Shown: piece by piece, positions 59,200 to 64,000 of the stretch
How the letters are laid out: each line of letters opens with the position of its first letter
Numbering within the stretch: position 1 is the stretch's first letter
Source: an uncultured Roseburia sp.
Lineage (GTDB): Bacteria; Bacillota; Clostridia; Lachnospirales; Lachnospiraceae
Direction: 5' to 3'
Length of the DNA stretch: 64,000 bases
Assembly (NCBI GenBank): GCA_934317215.1
Contig: CAKREH010000003.1
Span: 1-64,000 of the forward strand
Program-made: the position numbers and the translations under genes
Notes under the pieces: generated by a model
The model's database searches: none
What the model was told of the DNA's origin: nothing
What the model saw: only the letters and a program-made list of their open reading frames with translations

Positions 59200-61222
59200 C
59201 TTTCAACCGCTTGTCCTCGGAAACGCTCAAAAGAATTAACTGTGCATCCATATCCGGCACATTGAACTCATTCAGCGATTCTGCATTATCAACGAAAATC
59301 GGTACACTCACACCGTACAATTCGCTAAGAGAACGGATAATATCAAGTCCGGCTACGATTCTGTGACCGCTATTCAAAGTCGAATAAGGAACGCCATTTA
59401 CAGTACATTCACAACAATCTTTAAGACCGCCATTTAATTGCGTTTCAAAGAGTTTGAAATTAACTGTTTTGAAATGGCTGTTGATAGATTCAGAAACCTT
59501 ATTCAGCTTGAAACGAATGAACTCTTCCAAGAGATAAAGCATCTGTTCCTGATCGGCAACTTTCTGCCCGATCTCTTTCTGCTCGTCATGAAGCGTTTCG
59601 ATACGATCATCAATCGCCACATTGTTAGCCGCCTGCGCAATAACCTTATTCACTTCGTCAAGTTGCGCCTGCAGATCTGATTTCTCGGCTTTCAAATCAT
59701 TAACAAGCTTGTCTGCACCCTCGGATTCCAACTTTTCGATTTCAGCAAGAACCTTGTCGCACTCTGCTTTCAGTTTCACATATTCTTCATTCTGCGAATA
59801 ATCAGCTTCTGCCGGGATCTCGGATAACTGCTTTGCATATTCGTTCTGCTTTGCAAGTGCCTTGGATTCCTGCTCTTTGAGCGTTCCAATGGATTCCTGC
59901 AAATCAGCATTTTCCTTTGTTAATCGCTCAATATCAGCCTTGCAATTGTTACCTTTGGCAATCAAATCCTTAAGCTTTCCGCTCTTTGCATCATCAAATG
60001 CCTTGTGTGCATCCTCTAACTGCTTGTCCGCGCGTGCCTTGGCATCTGCCTTTTTCTGCTCAAAATCAACCTTAAGAGACTCAATCTTATCAGCCGGCAA
60101 TTTCTGTCCACATAAGGAACAAACTGTTGTAGATTCGTCGAATACCCACTTGGTTTCATCAAACAGATATGGTGCCTCGTCAAATGCATTGGCTTTTTCC
60201 GCATTGTATTCAACGCCAAGATTTTTCCGCTCTGCATCCGTATCGGCAATAATCTTCTCATTCGCCTTGATCTGATTCTCTGCGGTCTGAATCTGATTAT
60301 GTAAGTCGTTGAACTCGCGCGTTGCATCAACCTTTACGTTGTCAAGCTCTCTGCGTTTTGCAGAAAGTTCGTTATTCATGGTCTGTGCAATGCCGGACAT
60401 ATCGAACTGTAGCTGCATTTCCTTACTTCTTAAATCGCCCAACGCACTACCGGCATTCTCAATCTTCTTGTCACATTCAGCAATTCTTCTTGTCAGATCA
60501 GCCTTGGCAAGTTCCTGCTCTGCTACATCCACATCAACTTTTGACTTTTCGGCTTCATCGATACGGACAGGGATTTCAGCCTGTTTCTTCTTCCATTCAG
60601 ATAAAGCCTTGGAAAACTTGGCACGAATATCGTCTGTAGACGGTGCTTTCTCCAATTCTCCGAGTAATGGTGTATACTTGGCATCTGTCCGTGCCAGTTC
60701 TACATCAGAAATATCAGCAACAAGTTCCATCAGAATGTCTCGCTGATCTTTCCATTTCAGAGAAGAGAAATAAGTCGGATTGGTCAGCATCCTGAACATA
60801 TCCTCGCTCTGCGCCAGTCCGGAAACATATTCTTTGAAATCAGCTTCGCTCTTCGGATAGCCGTCAATTTCAAACGAATTGACATTTCCCTGCAAAGTCG
60901 CAGTGTCAGTGCCGCGCTTCTTAACCCAGTTCTGTTTCTGCGTCTTGGAAAGTTCCACTTCCTTGCCATCTACATCCAGAACCGCTACAACATTAATTTC
61001 TACATTGTCAATGCGCTTTCCGTCCTTATCCAGTGGGCGTACATTGAACTTTTCCTCTCCGGCACTGTTCTTGTTAAACAGAAGCCATGTAAACGCATCA
61101 AAGATTGTTGTCTTTCCGGATGCATTCTGCCCTTTAATACTTGTCTTATTGGAGAAATTCACATCAAGGCTCTTAATCCCTTTGAAATTCTCCATATGTA
61201 ACGATCTAATTTTCAGTTTCAT
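59186..61222 (-). CDS. SMC/RecF-like AAA ATPase with zinc hook
   Basis: A 678-aa ABC-type ATPase of the RecF/SbcC group. N-terminal MENFKGIKSLDVNFSNK then Walker A KGQNASGKTTIFDAFTWL near 30-48. A long coiled coil contains one central CSLCGQ (CxxC zinc hook, about residue 355). The C-terminal signature is LNSGHRIVAGLDIIRSL and Walker B VPIFVDNAESLNEFN. Start at 61222 after AAAGGAAAAAGAAA. SbcC-like proteins process DNA ends; here it lies between SSB and Bet. No SbcD nuclease is next to it. Confidence 0.88.
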   Translation of the reverse strand: MKLKIRSLHMENFKGIKSLDVNFSNKTSIKGQNASGKTTIFDAFTWLLFNKNSAGEEKFNVRPLDKDGKRIDNVEINVVAVLDVDGKEVELSKTQKQNWVKKRGTDTATLQGNVNSFEIDGYPKSEADFKEYVSGLAQSEDMFRMLTNPTYFSSLKWKDQRDILMELVADISDVELARTDAKYTPLLGELEKAPSTDDIRAKFSKALSEWKKKQAEIPVRIDEAEKSKVDVDVAEQELAKADLTRRIAECDKKIENAGSALGDLRSKEMQLQFDMSGIAQTMNNELSAKRRELDNVKVDATREFNDLHNQIQTAENQIKANEKIIADTDAERKNLGVEYNAEKANAFDEAPYLFDETKWVFDESTTVCSLCGQKLPADKIESLKVDFEQKKADAKARADKQLEDAHKAFDDAKSGKLKDLIAKGNNCKADIERLTKENADLQESIGTLKEQESKALAKQNEYAKQLSEIPAEADYSQNEEYVKLKAECDKVLAEIEKLESEGADKLVNDLKAEKSDLQAQLDEVNKVIAQAANNVAIDDRIETLHDEQKEIGQKVADQEQMLYLLEEFIRFKLNKVSESINSHFKTVNFKLFETQLNGGLKDCCECTVNGVPYSTLNSGHRIVAGLDIIRSLSELYGVSVPIFVDNAESLNEFNVPDMDAQLILLSVSEDKRLKVEAI

Positions 61223-61463
61223 TTTCTTTTTCCTTTCTCTCTTTATATTTTTTAAGTGCCTCTTCAAAACACGCTTCATCGGCAACATATCCAAGAACAG
61301 TCTCAATCAACTCTGCATTGAGAGTCATTCCCTTGCTTCCAAACAACTCAATGTCTTTTTTGTGTTCATTTGTGATAATCACGCATGCTGTATGAACTTT
61401 CGTCCTGCATGCAACCAGATCTGCATATTCCTCAACGGAAATTGTAACGGTATTTTCTGCCAT
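61206..61463 (-). CDS. Phage hypothetical protein, 85 aa
   Basis: Begins MAENTVTISVEEYADLVACR; 'TISxEEYxxL' is a common phage start. Helical second half (ELIETVLGYVADEACFEEAL) and a Lys/Glu-rich tail. Likely a small partner of the ATPase that follows it (17-base overlap). Unknown function. Confidence 0.65.
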   Translation of the reverse strand: MAENTVTISVEEYADLVACRTKVHTACVIITNEHKKDIELFGSKGMTLNAELIETVLGYVADEACFEEALKKYKERKEKENETEN

Positions 61464-61464
61464 C

Positions 61465-62088
61465 TTAATTTTCCTCCTCTAATACATTAATTTTGCTCAC
61501 AGACACCTCATATGCTGTTCTCTGCTCTTCCGTCCCGTCTTCGTGCATCTTTACATACCCACGGCTCTGAATGCGTCCACCAATCTCAATATGGGTTCCC
61601 ATTTCCAACTGACTTACAAACATTGCATTTCTGCCCCAAGCAATGCATGGGATATAGTCTGATTTTCCGTAGGAACGATTGACTGCGATTAACAAATCTG
61701 CAATTTCTCTTCCAAGTGGTGTTTTTCTGTAAGTCGGTTCTTTGCATACATATCCGTCAAGCTGGATATTGTTCAAATCTGTATGCTCTCCCGGATTCGC
61801 TTTTTCGATTTCACAGACAAATACATCTAGTAACAGACGATTTCTCTTTTCCTCGTGTTTGTTATAAGAACGATACACACCGGAAACATTAACGGCAGTG
61901 CCCGTGTATTTATCATTCAGATTGATTAATTTCTCTGAAATAATTAATGGGATAATATCAGCCGCCCCACTTAATCTATCCACTTTGAGGAACATATTAT
62001 AAAATCCCTCTCCGTACATCTCATGGCTAAATTCCGGCTCTGTGATAATCGTTCCTGTAAGTTCCACTTTATTGTTTTCTGCTCTCAT
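61465..62088 (-). CDS. ssb: Single-stranded DNA-binding protein with two OB folds
   Basis: A 207-aa protein with two tandem OB modules. The first is VELTGTIITEPEFSHEMYGE to LLDVFVCEIEK (about 7-93). The second is IQLDGYVCKEPTYRKTPLGR, then IPCIAWGRNAMFVSQLEMGT and IEIGGRIQSRGYVKMHEDG (about 102-200), closer to standard SSB. The acidic SSB tail (DDDIPF) is absent. Protects ssDNA in replication and annealing with Bet. Head of the recombination cluster. Confidence 0.85.
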   Translation of the reverse strand: MRAENNKVELTGTIITEPEFSHEMYGEGFYNMFLKVDRLSGAADIIPLIISEKLINLNDKYTGTAVNVSGVYRSYNKHEEKRNRLLLDVFVCEIEKANPGEHTDLNNIQLDGYVCKEPTYRKTPLGREIADLLIAVNRSYGKSDYIPCIAWGRNAMFVSQLEMGTHIEIGGRIQSRGYVKMHEDGTEEQRTAYEVSVSKINVLEEEN

Positions 62089-62137
62089 ATTTGAATTTCT
62101 CCTTTTCTTATGCTAAAATGGACACAAATAGCTTTTG

Positions 62138-62476
62138 CTATTGCTTTGATTTGGAATCATTCAGCTTTGGTCGGTTCGGATGATTCCTTTTCTTTTTCAT
62201 AACTTTTTTATAATAAGGAAGTTTCTCTTTATCCTCGCTGCTGTCACAGATATAAACAATTCCATCGTCTGTTTCTTCATCAGCAATGAAAACATGATCC
62301 TCAACAATTTCTTCTACTTCCTGCCAGTCTCCATCCAATTTGCATCCTATACAGATCATCAGTAAACCACTTAGTACAGGAATGGCTACCATCGGATTCA
62401 CTGTCGCGTCAGCACTGATTCCGAGGAAAAAGAGTAATGCTCCGGTTAATTCAATTCCCTTTGCAAACTTCTTCAT
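62138..62476 (-). CDS. Phage two-TM hypothetical protein, 112 aa
   Basis: MKKFAKGIELTGALLFFLGI then a second hydrophobic run MVAIPVLSGLLMICIGC; a soluble acidic tail (EVEEIVEDHVFIADEETDDG) and a basic end (KKRNHPNRPKLND). Start at 62476 after GTGAGGTGCTT. Membrane-anchored, cytoplasmic tail. Unknown function. Confidence 0.65.
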   Translation of the reverse strand: MKKFAKGIELTGALLFFLGISADATVNPMVAIPVLSGLLMICIGCKLDGDWQEVEEIVEDHVFIADEETDDGIVYICDSSEDKEKLPYYKKVMKKKRNHPNRPKLNDSKSKQ

Positions 62477-62483
62477 AAGCACC

Positions 62484-62870
62484 TCACTCATGCCACTTAT
62501 AGGAACCATTGGCAATCTCATCACCGTATAAGGAAACAAAATCTGTTATTAATGCGATAAACTCTGAATTTGTCGGTTTCCCTTTTTCCACTGAAACCGT
62601 GTAACCAAAAATTTTGTTGATTGCATTTGTATTGCCATTTGTCCAAGTAACTTCTATCGCGTGCCGGATTGATCTTTCTACTCTCCAGACTGTATCGCTG
62701 TTTTCTTCTGCAATTTCAGTGTAAAGTTCTTTAACAATGCGGATAAGTTTACTTCTGTTTTCAAGACATTTCTCAACTGCACTGATTATGTAACCGTAAC
62801 CTTTAAGGCTATGTTTTACGCCGATCTGATCTAATGTCTTTCTTAAAGCAATGTTCATTTGTCTATCCAT
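62484..62870 (-). CDS. Stand-alone Spo0A C-terminal (DNA-binding) domain protein
   Basis: A 128-aa protein that matches the Spo0A effector domain without a receiver domain. QIGVKHSLKGYGYIISAVEK, then VWRVERSIRHAIEVTWTNGN and IFGYTVSVEKGKPTNSEFIA are the conserved Spo0A-C helices, including the recognition region VERSIRHAIE (family: SRVERAIRHAIEVAW). Spo0A binds TGTCGAA-type boxes. A phage version could rewire or block sporulation or other Spo0A targets; that is inference. ATG at 62870 follows TAGGAGGTATTC. Family assignment is strong. Confidence 0.9.
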   Translation of the reverse strand: MDRQMNIALRKTLDQIGVKHSLKGYGYIISAVEKCLENRSKLIRIVKELYTEIAEENSDTVWRVERSIRHAIEVTWTNGNTNAINKIFGYTVSVEKGKPTNSEFIALITDFVSLYGDEIANGSYKWHE

Positions 62871-62912
62871 GAATACCTCCTATCTTCATTTTTAATTTCA
62901 CACAGTTTTCCA

Positions 62913-63194
62913 TTAGTACCAGTCAGAAACAAATGTGCCAAGTAACTGACTTATAACAACATCTACGAAATGTGTTCCACTATCCTCATCTTCCATACAA
63001 TATGTAAAGAGCATAGCTGGTGTATAAGTTCCATCCGCTGTCTGTATTTTTACATCGCTTACCGAAATCTCATATCTCGTTTCTTTATTTAAGAAAATGC
63101 TTCTAAGTGTTTCTGCAGAATCAGCTTTCGCCAAATACTCGCTTTCGCCACAAATTACCCTTGAATTGATTTTTTTGTACTCAAAATGACTCAT
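62913..63194 (-). CDS. Phage hypothetical protein, 93 aa
   Basis: Begins MSHFEYKKINSRVICGESEY; a beta-rich short protein ending VVISQLLGTFVSDWY. Start at 63194 after GGGAGGTTTGAA. No known motif. Unknown function; sits between ORF6N and the Spo0A-like gene. Confidence 0.6.
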   Translation of the reverse strand: MSHFEYKKINSRVICGESEYLAKADSAETLRSIFLNKETRYEISVSDVKIQTADGTYTPAMLFTYCMEDEDSGTHFVDVVISQLLGTFVSDWY

Positions 63195-63208
63195 TTCAAA
63201 CCTCCCTT

Positions 63209-64000
63209 TCAATCTGATACACAGTAATAAACCATCATTTCTTTAATTACCAATTCATAAGCTGGTCTCAAGTCTTTGTCATTGGCAATTATGTAAATCT
63301 TATTGATTTTATCCAGTTCGGACTTCTTAATGTCCGGTCTTTCTTCCAATGCTCTGCCCTTTGCTTTTTGAACCCTATCATCAAGGCGACAGTTTCTTTT
63401 CTGCTTTAGCCTTTCATAGCTTTCAGTTCGTGCAAGAGAATAATTCTTGTTCCTTCCATATCCCTTATCAAACTTCGGGCTTTCTGCAATCTGCGCAATA
63501 CGGTCATTCGCCCATTTCTGAAAATCTTCCGTATCATCGGTTTTCTGAAATGTTTCCACGATGGCATCCTGCTTCTGCTCAATGCGATTCATCTGCCCTG
63601 CTTGTCGCTTCTGTTCTAACTGCTGTTCCGCTACAGAATTGAAAATCTTCTGGAACATCTGCAATTCTGGCGACAACTTAGACATATCGTACTGTCCCTG
63701 CGGATTGTAATAATTCTCTTCCAAAACATCGAACTGCTCCCATGCCTTATCCGTTCCAAGCATCTTGCAATGGCGACTTGCTCCGCGGCGCGTCCAGAGA
63801 TAAAGTTGCGGAGCATTCTTTCCAACTAGGTCGAATTTTTCTACCATGTTCTTAAAAGCCCTCAATTCCTCTCCCTTAAGCAGGTAGAAATGTTCACCCT
63901 CCTCAAAACGCCCTGTGTTGTTTCCGTAGTTCTGTTTAATTTGCACCTCTGTCGCCTCATAGATGTCTGCCAGTTGCGCTGTAGTAATAACTCTTTGCCC
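63209..64000 (-). CDS. ORF6N-domain phage antirepressor-like protein, 5' truncated by the window
   Basis: 263 residues are visible; the frame runs past 64000. The N-terminal part QRVITTAQLADIYEATEVQI then NNTGRFEEGEHFYLLKGEEL is the ORF6N DNA-binding domain (PF10543). From about residue 100 the Gln/Lys-rich helical part and the end (IIANDKDLRPAYELVIKEMM) suit an ORF6C-type C-terminus. Such proteins are phage antirepressors or regulators of lysis-lysogeny. The GTG at 63946 is internal, not the start. Confidence 0.85.
   Translation of the reverse strand, partial: GQRVITTAQLADIYEATEVQIKQNYGNNTGRFEEGEHFYLLKGEELRAFKNMVEKFDLVGKNAPQLYLWTRRGASRHCKMLGTDKAWEQFDVLEENYYNPQGQYDMSKLSPELQMFQKIFNSVAEQQLEQKRQAGQMNRIEQKQDAIVETFQKTDDTEDFQKWANDRIAQIAESPKFDKGYGRNKNYSLARTESYERLKQKRNCRLDDRVQKAKGRALEERPDIKKSELDKINKIYIIANDKDLRPAYELVIKEMMVYYCVSD

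Noticed and set aside
60309..60746. 145-aa plus-strand open frame inside the ATPase gene
   Set aside because: Ser/Phe-rich shadow of the coiled-coil coding strand, with no start signal or similarity.
59186..61222. ATPase as part of a defence system
   Set aside because: The setting (SSB, Bet, small phage genes) is a phage recombination module, with no nuclease, toxin or helicase partners of known defence systems.
40673..64000. Phage structural, lysis or packaging genes
   Set aside because: None recognised; all visible genes are early, replication, recombination or lysogeny type.
1..64000. CRISPR arrays, rRNA operons or complete tRNA genes
   Set aside because: No regularly spaced repeats, rRNA-like stretches or full cloverleaf were seen; only one tRNA 3' remnant at 40645-40672.

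Overview
The window looks like a low-to-mid GC Lachnospiraceae chromosome (Firmicutes, Clostridia; a Roseburia/Agathobacter-type genome is my best guess) with an integrated prophage that runs off the right edge. The lineage call rests on gene order and protein style: rplS-trmD-rimM-khpA-rpsP-ffh-ylxM, then ftsY-smc-rnc-acpP-plsX, yceD-rpmF next to ackA and tmcAL, a PurO-type IMP cyclohydrolase, and the ACT/PFL pair. Promoters are strong sigma-A type and ribosome binding sites are purine rich. Almost every gene is on the minus strand.

Left edge (1-2.6 kb): the tail of a peptidase E-like protein, an ATC-hydrolase-like protein, a flavodoxin behind a MerR-style promoter, and a BAAT-type alpha/beta hydrolase whose promoter contains a palindrome. 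Core block 1 (2.7-7.8 kb): ribosome and SRP genes (rplS, trmD, rimM, khpA, rpsP, ffh, ylxM), interrupted by a secreted Ig-like protein. A short plus-strand unit follows (small Ser/Gly-rich protein, 7.9-8.4 kb), then ilvA. Core block 2 (9.7-19.5 kb): ftsY, smc, rnc, acpP, plsX, a DUF624 membrane protein, rpmF, yceD and ackA. tmcAL (plus strand) meets the purine pair purH(AICARFT)/purO tail to tail. Next come a CgeB-like glycosyltransferase and the PFL/ACT pair. Core block 3 (26.4-40.1 kb): a WalJ-like hydrolase, a large FtsA-like protein with a repetitive linker, coaE, polA, an AmpP-type aminopeptidase, a hotdog thioesterase, a YfhO-family protein and an LTA synthase-like sulfatase. This is translation, secretion, cell-envelope and DNA metabolism machinery.

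Prophage (about 40.65 kb to beyond 64 kb): a tRNA 3'-end remnant marks the left attachment site. It is followed by a tyrosine integrase, a short BlaI-like repressor, a two-TM protein, many small early genes, a frameshifted cytosine-5 methyltransferase, a replication module (DnaB helicase, replisome organizer, ERCC4-type nuclease), and a recombination module (MBL hydrolase, Bet-type annealase, SMC-like zinc-hook ATPase, double-OB SSB). It ends with a stand-alone Spo0A C-terminal DNA-binding domain and an ORF6N protein cut by the window edge. All prophage genes are transcribed leftwards, toward the integrase. No capsid, tail or lysis genes are in view; they should lie to the right.

The most interesting items are the phage-borne Spo0A-like effector domain, the short BlaI-type regulator beside the integrase, a 47-codon micro-gene with its own promoter and terminator at the prophage edge, a palindrome shared by two growth-gene promoters, and the repeat-linker FtsA-like protein. 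I do not see a clearly new defence or catalytic system.
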